Assembly: GCF_029223485.1 (NCBI RefSeq) | Contig: NZ_JARHTP010000003.1 | Location: forward strand, 248,001 to 312,000 | DNA length: 64,000 nucleotides | Source: Streptomyces coacervatus | GTDB taxonomy: Bacteria; Actinomycetota; Actinomycetes; Streptomycetales; Streptomycetaceae | Direction of reading: 5' to 3' | In this document: piece after piece, positions 43,081-54,407 of the stretch | Layout: each line of letters opens with the position of its first letter | Numbering within the stretch: the first letter of the stretch is position 1 | Position numbers and translations under genes: made by a program | Notes under the pieces: generated by a model | Told to the model about the DNA's origin: nothing | Seen by the model: the letters and a program-made list of their open reading frames with translations, nothing else | The model's database searches: none

Positions 43081-44062
43081 CCGGTTCCGGAGCCGAGGAC
43101 TCGGCCGGTTCCGGGTCGGCCGGGCGGCGGCTGCGGGCCTCCAGCCACAGCGACAGGGCGAGCAGCAGGACGCCGAGGATCAGGAAGCCCCAGGGCAGGT
43201 AGGACGTCATCAGCAGGACCAGGGTGCGGTTGGACTTGACCAGGGCGACCGTGTGCTTGATGTAGTCCTCGCGCATCTTCACGTCGCCGGCGAACGCGGT
43301 CACCTTGTCGCGGTCGCCGAGCAGGGTGCCGCCGCGGAGCTCCTCCTTGTGGAGCTCTTCGCCGTAGACGGGTGCGCCGGTGACGGGCTCGACCCAGAAC
43401 CTGCGCACGGTGGTGTACCAGATGGCCGTTCCGGTCTTGGCCAGCGATGCCTGGGTGATGCCCTTGACGGGCATGGCCTTGGGGAAGTGGACCTTGGTCC
43501 AGGGGATGGTCTGCTCGAAGTAGTAGACCGTCAGGCCGCGGAAGTTCCGGGTGCCCTTGTAGTGGATGGGATGGGTGGTGCGGGTCTGGGCGTCGAAGTA
43601 CTCGTAGTCCCGTTTCTGGGTCAGGAAGGGCCACTTGAACTCGATGCCGTCACGCCTGACGGGGTCGCCGTCGACCATCTCGCCGGTGGCGTGGACCGGG
43701 GCCTGGCTGTGGGCGTCGAAGATGTAGCGCTCGGGGATCTTGGAGACCATCTTGCCGTCGGGGCCCTGGACGTAGGAGAGGCCGTCCCAGACGACGACGT
43801 CCCGGCCTGCCGTCTTCTCGATCTGCTTGGCGGCCTCCACGTTGCCCTTGAGGGTCTGCACGATGGTGACCTTGGGGACCGTGCGGGCCTTCATCGTGCC
43901 GTAGTCGAGGAGGGTCGCGTTCTTCGCCTCCAGGACCATGTCCTGGTACTGGTTGGCCGGGATCTTGGCCAGGCGCGGGAAGGCGTACCAGCGCAGCAGC
44001 GGGGACAGTGCCGCGAAGAACACGGCGAAGGCGAGCAGGACCAGACTGGCCTTGCGGCGCAT
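43070..44062 (-). CDS. DUF3068 (PorA-like) membrane-anchored protein
   Basis: 330 residues from ATG 44062, with GGGAGG six bases upstream (the GTG at 44077 is less well placed). An N-terminal helix (about 6-25) and a C-terminal helix (about 285-308, LPWGFLILGVLLLALSLWLEA) anchor a large external domain with LPRLAKIPANQY-type opening and YDAQTRTTHPIHYKG-like repeats. DUF3068 proteins are common in actinobacteria; function not established. The 3' end overlaps hrpB by 11 bp. Confidence 0.88.
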   Translation of the reverse strand: MRRKASLVLLAFAVFFAALSPLLRWYAFPRLAKIPANQYQDMVLEAKNATLLDYGTMKARTVPKVTIVQTLKGNVEAAKQIEKTAGRDVVVWDGLSYVQGPDGKMVSKIPERYIFDAHSQAPVHATGEMVDGDPVRRDGIEFKWPFLTQKRDYEYFDAQTRTTHPIHYKGTRNFRGLTVYYFEQTIPWTKVHFPKAMPVKGITQASLAKTGTAIWYTTVRRFWVEPVTGAPVYGEELHKEELRGGTLLGDRDKVTAFAGDVKMREDYIKHTVALVKSNRTLVLLMTSYLPWGFLILGVLLLALSLWLEARSRRPADPEPAESSAPEPVTA

Positions 44063-44083
44063 CTCGGCCTCCCTCACGGGCGG

Positions 44084-44218
44084 TTACGGGTGTGCGGGCA
44101 CCGTCGTCAGCAGCGGCTTCGGGGATGTGCTGCCCGTCGGTGTCCCCATCGCGGTGATCGTGAGGATCAGCGCGAACGCGACGGCGAGACCGGTCGCGGC
44201 GGCGATCAGGGCGCGCAT
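44084..44218 (-). CDS. SPW_0924 family small membrane protein
   Basis: 44 residues: MRALIAAATGLAVAFALILT, then a short polar tail ending PKPLLTTVPAHP. GGGAGG lies six bases before ATG 44218. This matches the tiny SPW_0924 family of Streptomyces. One membrane helix. It precedes the DUF3068 gene by 21 bp on the same strand and is probably co-transcribed; function unknown. Confidence 0.85.
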   Translation of the reverse strand: MRALIAAATGLAVAFALILTITAMGTPTGSTSPKPLLTTVPAHP

Positions 44219-44328
44219 GCCTGCCTCCCGACGGACTGGAACACGGACTGGAACTGATACATCGTCAGGTCCGGCACCGTAGCAACGGGTGGGCGAGATG
44301 AGAACACGTTGCACACAACGACGGCGAA

Positions 44329-46038
44329 TTACGCGGAGGGACTGGGCGACGGGCTGGGGCTCGCCGAGGAGTCGGCCGCGGCCACGGTCAGCTGGACGTC
44401 GAGGGTGGCGCCGCCCGCGGTGGTGATGCGGAGCAGGAAGGTGCCGGTGTTGTCGTCGGCGTACAGCTTCGGCAGCGTCAGCAGGCCCTTGGCGTCCGTC
44501 TTCAGGCCGGTCAGGGTGCGGACGGTCTTGCCGTCGGCGTCCTTGAAGTAGGGGCCCTTGTCGTTCTCGGTCGGGTCGAGCACCGACTTGATCAGGGTGG
44601 CGGTGACCGCGACCTTGTCGGCGACGGCGCCCTTGTAGCTGGCCTTCACCTCGGCCTGGTCGGCGAACTCGCCGCCCGGGGTGCAGGTCAGCGCGGTGTC
44701 GCTGGTGCGGACGAGGCTGTCGGCGACGCGCTCGGTGACGGTGGCCGGGTAGTCGAGGCCGGTGACCGCACGCCCCACGACGGTGGCGCGGACGGTGAAG
44801 TCGCCGGTCGTCTCCCCCGCCTGCAGGGTGGGGGCGACGGCCACGCCGGAGCTGTTGGTGACGACCGTGGCGACGCTCTCGCCGCCGGTGAAGGTGGTGT
44901 CGGTGTCGCCGACGACGGTGAAGCGGACCCTGACCTTGCCGACGGCCTTGCCGGCCTTGGTCACGGCCTTGGTGCTGATCTTCTTGGTGAACGCGTCGCC
45001 GGCCATCGCGGTGAGCTTCGCGGTGCCCGCGTCCGCCAGGTGGTCCACCGTGTCGGTGGGCGTGGGCGACGGGCTGCTCGGCGTCGACGGGGTGCCGGGC
45101 GTGCTCGACGGCGGTGTACTGGGGCTCGGGGAGCCGGGAGTCGTCGGCGTCTTCGAGGGCGGCGTGGGCGACGGCTTGGGATTGGCCTTCTGATGGTCGT
45201 CGCTACGGCCCGAGGGGACCTTGCCGGTGCCGTCCGGGATCTCGTGGGTGCCCTTGCGGTAGTACTCCAGCCACGACAGGACGAGGTTCAGATAGTCCTG
45301 CGAGTTGTTGTAGCTGAGGATCGCGCGGTTGAGGTCGGCCGGGACGGACAGGTCCAGGTTGTTTCGGCACAGGTAGTGGCCGGCGGCGAGGGCGGCGTCG
45401 TAGACGTTGTTGGGGTCCTTGACCCCGTCGCCGTTGCCGTCGCGGCCCGCCCATGCCCAGGTGGACGGGATGAACTGCATGGGGCCGACGGCCTGGTCGT
45501 AGGAGCTGTTGCCGTCGTACTTGCCGCCGTCGGTGTCCTTGATCAGCGCGAAGCCGTTGCCGTCGAGCTGCGGGCCGAGGATCGGGGAGAGCGTGGTGCC
45601 GTCCGCGCTGACGCGGCCGCCGCGGGCCTGGCCCGACTCCACCTTGCCGATCGCGGCGAGCAGTTGCCAGGGCAGGTTGCAGCCGGGCTTGGAGGAGCGC
45701 AGCTCGGTCTCGGCCTTCTTGTAGGCGTCGAGGACGGTGGCCGGTATACCCGCCTCGGCCGCGCCCTGCGCCACGGGGGTGCCTGTGGCGCCTGTGGTCG
45801 GCGAGGGGCTCGGACTGTTGAGCGGCGGAAGATCGGTGTAGTACGGCGAGTTGCCGGTCGCGGCGCCGTCGTCGGCGGTCGCATCGGGTGAGGGCTGCGC
45901 TTCCGAGGCGGTCTGTCTGCCGTGGTCGTCGGCCGTGACACCCGGAGCCTGGGACGCGGACAGGGCAGCGACCGCGGCCGCTGCCACGGCTGTGGTTGCC
46001 GCTCCTTTGGCCAGCCTTCTGCCGAATTGCGCCGCCAT
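44329..46038 (-). CDS. Secreted lytic transglycosylase with C-terminal adhesion-like repeats
   Basis: 569 residues. Signal peptide (about 1-35), then a low-complexity Pro/Ser/Thr segment. The lytic transglycosylase domain (about 100-260) has LLAAIGKVESGQARGG (catalytic glutamate in VES), VGPMQFIPSTWAWAGRDGNGDG and NNVYDAALAAGHYLC. A second PSTP-rich linker (about 275-335) leads to two immunoglobulin-like segments and a SPSPSPSA tail. It should cut peptidoglycan glycan strands outside the cell. Streptomycetes use such enzymes in wall remodelling during growth and spore germination. Confidence 0.92.
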   Translation of the reverse strand: MAAQFGRRLAKGAATTAVAAAAVAALSASQAPGVTADDHGRQTASEAQPSPDATADDGAATGNSPYYTDLPPLNSPSPSPTTGATGTPVAQGAAEAGIPATVLDAYKKAETELRSSKPGCNLPWQLLAAIGKVESGQARGGRVSADGTTLSPILGPQLDGNGFALIKDTDGGKYDGNSSYDQAVGPMQFIPSTWAWAGRDGNGDGVKDPNNVYDAALAAGHYLCRNNLDLSVPADLNRAILSYNNSQDYLNLVLSWLEYYRKGTHEIPDGTGKVPSGRSDDHQKANPKPSPTPPSKTPTTPGSPSPSTPPSSTPGTPSTPSSPSPTPTDTVDHLADAGTAKLTAMAGDAFTKKISTKAVTKAGKAVGKVRVRFTVVGDTDTTFTGGESVATVVTNSSGVAVAPTLQAGETTGDFTVRATVVGRAVTGLDYPATVTERVADSLVRTSDTALTCTPGGEFADQAEVKASYKGAVADKVAVTATLIKSVLDPTENDKGPYFKDADGKTVRTLTGLKTDAKGLLTLPKLYADDNTGTFLLRITTAGGATLDVQLTVAAADSSASPSPSPSPSA

Positions 46039-46370
46039 AGAGTGAACCCCTCCCGTGGACGCACCTACGTCCGTCTTCGTCTCCCGGGCGCGTGCTGCGC
46101 CCGCCCTGTTGTGACGATCGACCCGGCGTTCGGGTTGCCCTCGTATCGCTCTCTTGTCCCTGTCGGGTCGCTCTGTTCATCTGTTCGACCGAGCTGCCCG
46201 GCGCGGTGACCCAGGCGACCCTACGACAACTTGCTTTCCACGGGGACCCGTTCGCGCCCGATATTCACCAGTTGGCCGCGTTCGATTCGGGCAGAGTTGC
46301 GGTACGCATACTGGACCGAAGTGATCGCCTGGACTGCCCGCCCGGGCAACGTCCCGTGTGAGGAGCCCAG
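46039..46370. other. Gene-free divergent region upstream of the transglycosylase
   Basis: 332 bp between the transglycosylase and DUF4184 genes. The transglycosylase would have a leader of up to 200 bases. I looked for the c-di-AMP (ydaO-type) riboswitch that often precedes such wall hydrolases in Streptomyces and did not find its conserved core. No promoter is convincing. Confidence 0.4.
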
Positions 46371-47228
46371 TTGCCGTTCACCCTGAGCCATGCGGCCGCC
46401 GTACTGCCCGCCGTGCGCTTCGACGGAACCGGCCGAGGTCGGCTGATTCCGGCCCTGCTCGTGGCCGGTTCGTTCGCGCCCGACATGACCTACTACGCGG
46501 CGAGTGCGGTGCCCGGGGCGATGGAGTTCGGGGACGTCACGCACTCCTTCCCGGGCGTCTTCACTGTCGACGTGCTGGCGACCTGGGCGCTGGTCGGGCT
46601 GTGGCTGCTGGTGCGCGAGCCGCTGGTGGCACTGCTGCCGCGGACCTGGCAGCCGCGCCCGGCGGCCCTGCTGCACTGCGAGGCACCACACGCGCGTGTA
46701 CGGCCGTCCCTGGTCGCGTGGTGGTACGTGTCCGCGGCACTCGGCGCACTGACACACGTCGTGTGGGACGCGTTCACGCATCACCACGGGTGGGGCACAA
46801 GGCTGTTTCCCGTGCTGGGACGGGAGCTGCGAGGGTCTCCCCTGTACTCGTACCTGCAGTACGTGAGTTCGGTGGTGGGCGCGGTGGTGATCGCGGTGTG
46901 GGTGACGCGGGCGCTGCGGCGGGTGCCGGCGGACCCGGTTTCGCGTGCGGTCCCAGTGTTGTCGGTACGGGACCGGTGGTGGGCCTGTGTGGTCATCTGC
47001 GGGTGTGCAGGGGCCGTGGCCGTGGAGCGGGCGGCGCGGTGGTGGGCGTATTGGGGCGCGACGGCCAAGCCCTGGGAGCTGATTCCTGCGGTGTGCTTCG
47101 GGGCGGGCGCGGGGCTGGTGCTTGGGCTGCTGCTGTACGTGGCCGGGGTGCGGGTGTGGCGCCCGGTGCCGGCCGCCGGGGAACCGGAGCGGGTCAGCGT
47201 GGAGCAGGGCCGTCCGGCCGGTCGGTGA
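46371..47228 (+). CDS. DUF4184 membrane protein
   Basis: 285 residues from TTG 46371, with AGGAG upstream. MPFTLSHAAAVLP is the family opening; several membrane helices follow. Histidines and aspartates in FTLSHAA, AFTHHHGWGTRLFP and VWDAFTHHH could bind metal, in the style of YdjM/membrane metal-dependent hydrolases. Function unknown. Confidence 0.85.
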   Translation: MPFTLSHAAAVLPAVRFDGTGRGRLIPALLVAGSFAPDMTYYAASAVPGAMEFGDVTHSFPGVFTVDVLATWALVGLWLLVREPLVALLPRTWQPRPAALLHCEAPHARVRPSLVAWWYVSAALGALTHVVWDAFTHHHGWGTRLFPVLGRELRGSPLYSYLQYVSSVVGAVVIAVWVTRALRRVPADPVSRAVPVLSVRDRWWACVVICGCAGAVAVERAARWWAYWGATAKPWELIPAVCFGAGAGLVLGLLLYVAGVRVWRPVPAAGEPERVSVEQGRPAGR

Positions 47229-47553
47229 GGGTGCCTGCGGTCACGATGAACACGGTGAAGGTGCGGGCGGAGCGGGAGCGGCGGACGCGGACGACGAGTC
47301 CGGCCAGATAGCTGCGGCCCAGGCCGGCCCACAGCCGCCAGGTGGGCGGCTCCGTGGGGCCCGTCCGGGGCCGGTGCAGTCGGCGCCGGAGGTCCGCCGC
47401 CGTACGGCGCAGGACGACGGCGAGGTCGGTGGGGATGCGGGCGGTGCTTGCGCGGGCGGCGAAGGCCGGCACCAGCAGGGCGGGCACAGCGGACGCCGTC
47501 TCGGCACCCGCCTGCGCTCTCGCCGGCCGGCGGTTGAGCATGCGTATACCCAT
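47194..47553 (-). CDS. Conserved hypothetical basic protein
   Basis: 119 residues from ATG 47553, preceded by AAGGATG. Arg-rich throughout (VVLRRTAADLRRRLHRPR, VVRVRRSRSARTF) with a mildly hydrophobic end FTVFIVTAGTLTD. No known family. Its last 35 bp overlap the convergent DUF4184 gene. It lies downstream of polA on the same strand. Confidence 0.6.
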   Translation of the reverse strand: MGIRMLNRRPARAQAGAETASAVPALLVPAFAARASTARIPTDLAVVLRRTAADLRRRLHRPRTGPTEPPTWRLWAGLGRSYLAGLVVRVRRSRSARTFTVFIVTAGTLTDRPDGPAPR

Positions 47554-47631
47554 GCCCGCATCCTTACGGGACAAAGGCGGTGGGGGCCTTTCCGCGGGGG
47601 CCACCTGAGTGACGCCCCCCCCAGCGCCCCA

Positions 47632-47692
47632 AAGGGGCGCGGGGAACTGCGCGACCAGCCACAAAGATGGCCGCAGACGAAAGCCGCCCCAC
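47632..47692. repeat. Streptomyces intergenic repeat, copy 2
   Basis: Second copy of the element at 37686: AAGGGGCGCGGGGAACTGCG, then GCGACCAGCCACAA and a diverged tail with CCGCAGACGAAAG. It lies between polA and the basic hypothetical gene. Confidence 0.75.
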
Positions 47693-47701
47693 CACCGGAG
47701 G

Positions 47702-50428
47702 CTAATGCGCCGCCGACTCCCAGTCCGTGCCCACACCCACCGAGACGCCGAGCGGGACGCTCAGATGCACAGCGTCGGCCATCTCCCGGCGGACGATCTC
47801 CTCCACCGCGGCGCGCTCCCCCGGAGCGACTTCCAGGACGATTTCATCGTGGACCTGAAGAAGCATGCGGGACGTGAGGCCCGCCCCCCGCAGCGCGTCG
47901 TCCACCTTGAGCATGGCGATCTTGACGATGTCCGCCGCGGTGCCCTGGATGGGCGCGTTCAGAGCCATGCGCTCGGCCGCCTCGCGGCGCTGACGGTTGT
48001 CGCTGTTGAGGTCGGGGAGGTAGCGGCGGCGGCCGAAGAGCGTGGCCGTGTAGCCCGTGGCCCGCGCCTCGTCGACGACCCGGCGCAGATAGTCCTGCAC
48101 ACCGCCGAAGCGCTCGAAGTAGGTGTCCATCAGGACGCGGGCCTCGGCCGGATCGATGTTCAGCTGCCCCGACAGACCGAAGGCGGAAAGGCCGTACGCC
48201 AGGCCGTACGACATGGCCTTGATCTTGCGGCGCATCTCCGCGTCGACGTGCTCCCGGTCGACCCCGAAGACCTGCGCGGCCACCGTGTTGTGCAGGTCCT
48301 CGCCGGAGGCGAACGCCTCGATCAGGCCCTCGTCCTCGGAGAGGTGGGCCATCACGCGCAGCTCGATCTGGCTGTAGTCGGCGGTCATCAGGGACTCGAA
48401 GCCCTCGCCGACGACGAAGCCGCGGCGGATCGCGCGACCCTCGTCCGTGCGGACCGGGATGTTCTGCAGGTTCGGGTCCGTCGACGACAGTCGGCCCGTC
48501 GCGGCGACCGTCTGGTTGAAGGTGGTGTGGATGCGGCCGTCCGTCGCGATCGTCTTGATCAGGCCCTCGACGGTGACCCGCAGTTTCGCCTGCTCGCGGT
48601 GGCGGAGCATGACAACCGGCAGTTCGTTGTCCGTCTGGGTGGCGAGCCAGGCCAGGGCGTCGGCGTCCGTGGTGTAGCCGGTCTTGGTCTTCTTCGTCTT
48701 CGGCAGGCCCAGCTCGCCGAAGAGGACCTCCTGGAGCTGCTTGGGCGAGCCGAGGTTGAACTCGTGGCCCGCCGCCGCGTGCGCCTCCTTCACCGCCTGC
48801 TGCACGGCGCCCGCGAACATCTGCTCCATGGCCTCCAGGTGGGCCCGGTCCGCCGCGATGCCGTGCCGCTCCAGGCAGGCGAGGAGGACGGAGGTGGGCA
48901 GCTCCATGTCGCGCAGCAGGTCCGCGGCGCCGACCTCCTCCAGCCGGCCCCGGAAGGCCTCGCCGAGGTCGAGGATGGCGCGGGCCTGCACCATGAGGGC
49001 CTCGGCCTCCGCGCCGTCGTCGGCACCGAAGGCGAGCTGGCCGTCGGCCGCGGCGGCGGGGGCCAGCTCACGGCCCAGGTACTCCAGGGACAGCGCGTCC
49101 AGGTCGAAGGAGCGGCGGCCCGGCTTGACCAGGTAGGCGGCCAGCGCGGTGTCCATCCGGACACCGGTGACGGACCAGCCGTGCTCGGCGAAGACACGCA
49201 TGGCGCGCTTGGCGTTGTGCAGGACCTTGGGGCGGTCCCCGGCGGCCAGCCAGGCCGCCCACGCCGTCTCGTCGGCCTCGTCCAGCTGGGACGGGTCGAA
49301 CCAGGCGGCCGGTCCCCCGGCGGTGGCGAGCGCGACCTCGGCGACCGAGCCGGTGCCCAGCGCCCAGGTGTCGACCGTGGCCACGCCGAGCGTCTCGCCG
49401 CCGTGCTCGGCGAGCCAGCCGGCCAGCTCGCCCGTGCCCAGCACCGTCCCGTCCAGCTCCACGCCGGCGGCGGCCACCGGCGTCGCCCCGGCCTCCTCGC
49501 CGCCCGGGTCCACGGCGAGCAGCCGCTCACGCAGCGAGGGGTTCCTGATCTCCAGCGTGTCCAGGACCATCGCGAGGGCCGTGCGGTCGTACGGAGCGCG
49601 CTCCAGGTCGGCGACCGCCTTGGGCAGTTCGACGGTGCGCACCATCTCGGTCAGGCGGCGGTTGAGCTTGACGGCCTCCAGGTGGTCGCGCAGGTTCTGC
49701 CCGGCCTTGCCCTTGACCTCCTCGACGCGCTCGACCAGCTCCGCGAACGAACCGAACTGGTTGATCCACTTCGCGGCGGTCTTCTCGCCGACCCCGGGGA
49801 TGCCCGGCAGGTTGTCGGACGGGTCGCCGCGCAGGGCCGCGAAGTCGGGGTACTGCGCGGGCGTCAGCCCGTACTTCTCGAAGACCTTCTCCGGAGTGAA
49901 CCGGGTCAGCTCGGAGACGCCCTTCGTCGGGTACAGCACCGTCGTGTGCTCGCTGACCAGCTGGAAGGAGTCGCGGTCGCCGGTGACGATCAGCACCTCG
50001 AAGCCCTCGGCCTCGGCCTGGGTGGCGAGGGTGGCGATGATGTCGTCCGCCTCGAAGCCGTCGACCGCGAACCGCGCGGCGTGCATCGTGTCGAGGAGCT
50101 CGCCGATCAGCTCGACCTGCCCCTTGAACTCGTCCGGGGTCTTCGAGCGGTTCGCCTTGTACTCCGTGAACTCCTCGGAGCGCCAGGTCTTCCGGGAGAC
50201 GTCGAAGGCCACCGCGAAGTGGGTGGGCTCCTCGTCACGCAGGGTGTTGGCGAGCATCGACGCGAAGCCGTAGATCGCGTTCGTCGGCTGGCCCGTCGCG
50301 GTCGTGAAGTTCTCCGCGGGCAGCGCGAAGAACGCGCGGTAGGCCAGGGAGTGCCCGTCCATGAGCATGAGGCGGGGCCGGTTGCCGCCGGAGGTCGTCT
50401 CGGTCTTCTTCGATGCTGTCTCTGCCAC
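47702..50428 (-). CDS. polA: DNA polymerase I
   Basis: 908 residues from GTG 50428 (MAETASKKTETT), with AGGA eight bases upstream. Domains: N-terminal 5' nuclease (about 15-300; LMLMDGHSLAYRAFFALP, GFEADDIIATLA, TGDRDSFQLV), a central exonuclease-like domain (about 325-500) without the DxE proofreading motif, as is known for actinobacterial Pol I, and the polymerase (about 520-908; DYSQIELRVMAHLS, RRKIKAMSYGLAYG, QVHDEIVLEV). It fills gaps and removes RNA primers in replication and repair. Confidence 0.97.
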   Translation of the reverse strand: MAETASKKTETTSGGNRPRLMLMDGHSLAYRAFFALPAENFTTATGQPTNAIYGFASMLANTLRDEEPTHFAVAFDVSRKTWRSEEFTEYKANRSKTPDEFKGQVELIGELLDTMHAARFAVDGFEADDIIATLATQAEAEGFEVLIVTGDRDSFQLVSEHTTVLYPTKGVSELTRFTPEKVFEKYGLTPAQYPDFAALRGDPSDNLPGIPGVGEKTAAKWINQFGSFAELVERVEEVKGKAGQNLRDHLEAVKLNRRLTEMVRTVELPKAVADLERAPYDRTALAMVLDTLEIRNPSLRERLLAVDPGGEEAGATPVAAAGVELDGTVLGTGELAGWLAEHGGETLGVATVDTWALGTGSVAEVALATAGGPAAWFDPSQLDEADETAWAAWLAAGDRPKVLHNAKRAMRVFAEHGWSVTGVRMDTALAAYLVKPGRRSFDLDALSLEYLGRELAPAAAADGQLAFGADDGAEAEALMVQARAILDLGEAFRGRLEEVGAADLLRDMELPTSVLLACLERHGIAADRAHLEAMEQMFAGAVQQAVKEAHAAAGHEFNLGSPKQLQEVLFGELGLPKTKKTKTGYTTDADALAWLATQTDNELPVVMLRHREQAKLRVTVEGLIKTIATDGRIHTTFNQTVAATGRLSSTDPNLQNIPVRTDEGRAIRRGFVVGEGFESLMTADYSQIELRVMAHLSEDEGLIEAFASGEDLHNTVAAQVFGVDREHVDAEMRRKIKAMSYGLAYGLSAFGLSGQLNIDPAEARVLMDTYFERFGGVQDYLRRVVDEARATGYTATLFGRRRYLPDLNSDNRQRREAAERMALNAPIQGTAADIVKIAMLKVDDALRGAGLTSRMLLQVHDEIVLEVAPGERAAVEEIVRREMADAVHLSVPLGVSVGVGTDWESAAH

Positions 50429-50597
50429 GAACCCGATCCTGCCACGAGCCACTGACACTCAGACCTCCGCACGCCCCCACGCCCTCGCTCCGCACACCCC
50501 GACGCCCCCTCTCCGCACGCCCTGGCACCCTCGCTGTCACCGGCGCGTGCGAGGATCGAAGTGGTAGCTCGCACGTGTCTGTGAAGGAGAGTGCGCG

Positions 50598-52877
<2,280 letters not shown>

Positions 52878-52929
52878 GCGTTTGCTCAGGCAGGCTGGAC
52901 GAGTGATCAGGACGAACGGAGCCGGGCCC

Positions 52930-53418
52930 ATGGGTGAGCAGCAGTACGTGAAGTTCCCGCAGAAGGTCATCGACGAGTACGCCGCACTCGGCGTCGACCT
53001 CCCGGCCCTGTTCTCCGCCGGACACCTCGGCACCCGCATGGGCGTGGAGATCCTAGAAGCCTCCGCGGACCGCGTCGTCGGCACCATGCCCGTCGAGGGC
53101 AACACCCAGCCCTACGGACTCCTGCACGGCGGCGCCTCCGCCGTCCTGGCCGAGACCCTCGGCTCCGTCGGCTCGATGCTGCACGGCGGCAGCTCAAAAA
53201 TCGCAGTCGGCGTCGACCTGAACTGCACCCACCACCGCGGCGTACGCTCCGGCCTGGTCACCGGCGTGGCCACACCCGTGCACCGCGGCCGCTCGACCGC
53301 CACGTACGAGATCGTCATCAGCGACGAGGACGGACGGCGCGTCTGCAGCGCACGGCTGACCTGCCTGCTGCGCGACGTCCGGCCCGGCGACGGAGCACAC
53401 ATCGGCGCCGCCGGCTGA
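52930..53418 (+). CDS. Hotdog-fold thioesterase (PaaI family)
   Basis: 162 residues from ATG 52930 (GTG 52903 is in frame but has a poor ribosome site). Hotdog motif NTQPYGLLHGGASAVLAETLGSVGS holds the catalytic residues; GVDLNCTHHRGVRSG and GRSTATYEIVISDEDGRRVCSARLT follow. Members hydrolyse acyl- or phenylacyl-CoA thioesters in the cytoplasm. It follows the oxidoreductase by 52 bp. Confidence 0.9.
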   Translation: MGEQQYVKFPQKVIDEYAALGVDLPALFSAGHLGTRMGVEILEASADRVVGTMPVEGNTQPYGLLHGGASAVLAETLGSVGSMLHGGSSKIAVGVDLNCTHHRGVRSGLVTGVATPVHRGRSTATYEIVISDEDGRRVCSARLTCLLRDVRPGDGAHIGAAG

Positions 53419-53515
53419 CCCACCCGCCCGAAGCAGCCGCCGAGCCACTCACTCACCACCGGCACCTTTCCCGGCCCACCCCCCTCACCTACCGTTTCCT
53501 CATGAGGCTGCGGTC

Positions 53516-54193
53516 ATGAGTGGCATCGGCCCCGTCGAACCCGTCAACACGGCCGAGACGGACGACAGTTACGACATCATCGGCGCCGATGCCCCACGCC
53601 TCGCCGACCGGCTCACCGCCCGCTGGCACACCCTGCCGGCGCGGACCCGCCGAACAGCCCTCGCCACCGCCGTGATCACCCTCAGCACCATCGCCATCCT
53701 GCTCGCCCCGACCGCCGGCAGCCCCGACCACGCCGACCCCTACACCCCCATGCCCTGGCCCGCCAACGTCACCGAATGGCGCTACCTCGGCACCGCCGCA
53801 CCCCTCAACTCCCATGCCACCAGCGGCCTTTTCGACTTCGAGGTGTCGGTCGACAACGGACCCCCCGTCACGCTCACCGTCGCCGACGCCGCCTTCGCCG
53901 GACTCACCGCACACGCCACACCCGAACCCGACTTCACCGTCCTCGCCGGCACCAGCCGCCGCATCACCGTCGAGATTTCCGTATCCGACTGTTCAGGACT
54001 CCCCCTGAAAGCCGACCTACCCTTTCTTGACGTAACGCTGCGTAACACGCGCGCAATACAGCACCACAGTTTCATCTTCGACGGCGCCTACTCCAGGGAC
54101 CTTTCCAAGCTGCTCCACCGGGCCTGCCGCACCCGAACCCCCGCGCAGCACCCACGGCCAACCGGAAGTGCACGTTCTCAGAATGCGGACTGA
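53516..54193 (+). CDS. Membrane-anchored hypothetical protein
   Basis: 225 residues from ATG 53516. A cytoplasmic head of about 45 residues, one membrane helix (about 47-66, TALATAVITLSTIAILLAP) and an external beta-rich domain with FDFEVSVDNGPPVTLTVADAAFAGL and IFDGAYSRDLSKLL. I know similar proteins from Streptomyces located before the branched-chain amino acid transporter, but no function. Ordinary codon use. Confidence 0.75.
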   Translation: MSGIGPVEPVNTAETDDSYDIIGADAPRLADRLTARWHTLPARTRRTALATAVITLSTIAILLAPTAGSPDHADPYTPMPWPANVTEWRYLGTAAPLNSHATSGLFDFEVSVDNGPPVTLTVADAAFAGLTAHATPEPDFTVLAGTSRRITVEISVSDCSGLPLKADLPFLDVTLRNTRAIQHHSFIFDGAYSRDLSKLLHRACRTRTPAQHPRPTGSARSQNAD

Positions 54194-54407
54194 ACGGAAA
54201 TTCCGCCAAAACGGCCGAGACCCCTCTCCCCACCAGCCCGTCCTCCATCACGTCATAACAAGAAAGTCACAAGCCAGCTCACGGCGATGCCCCTGCCAGC
54301 ACACCGGGCTTAGAGTCACGGCCAGTCACCGCTCCATCGGGAGTTCGGTACCAGCCCGGCACCACCGCCCCCCACAGGGGACGACGTGACTGCTGAAAGG
54401 ACTGATT

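Noticed and set aside
46039..46370. c-di-AMP riboswitch upstream of the lytic transglycosylase
   Set aside because: The long leader made this likely, but I could not find the conserved core bases of that riboswitch.
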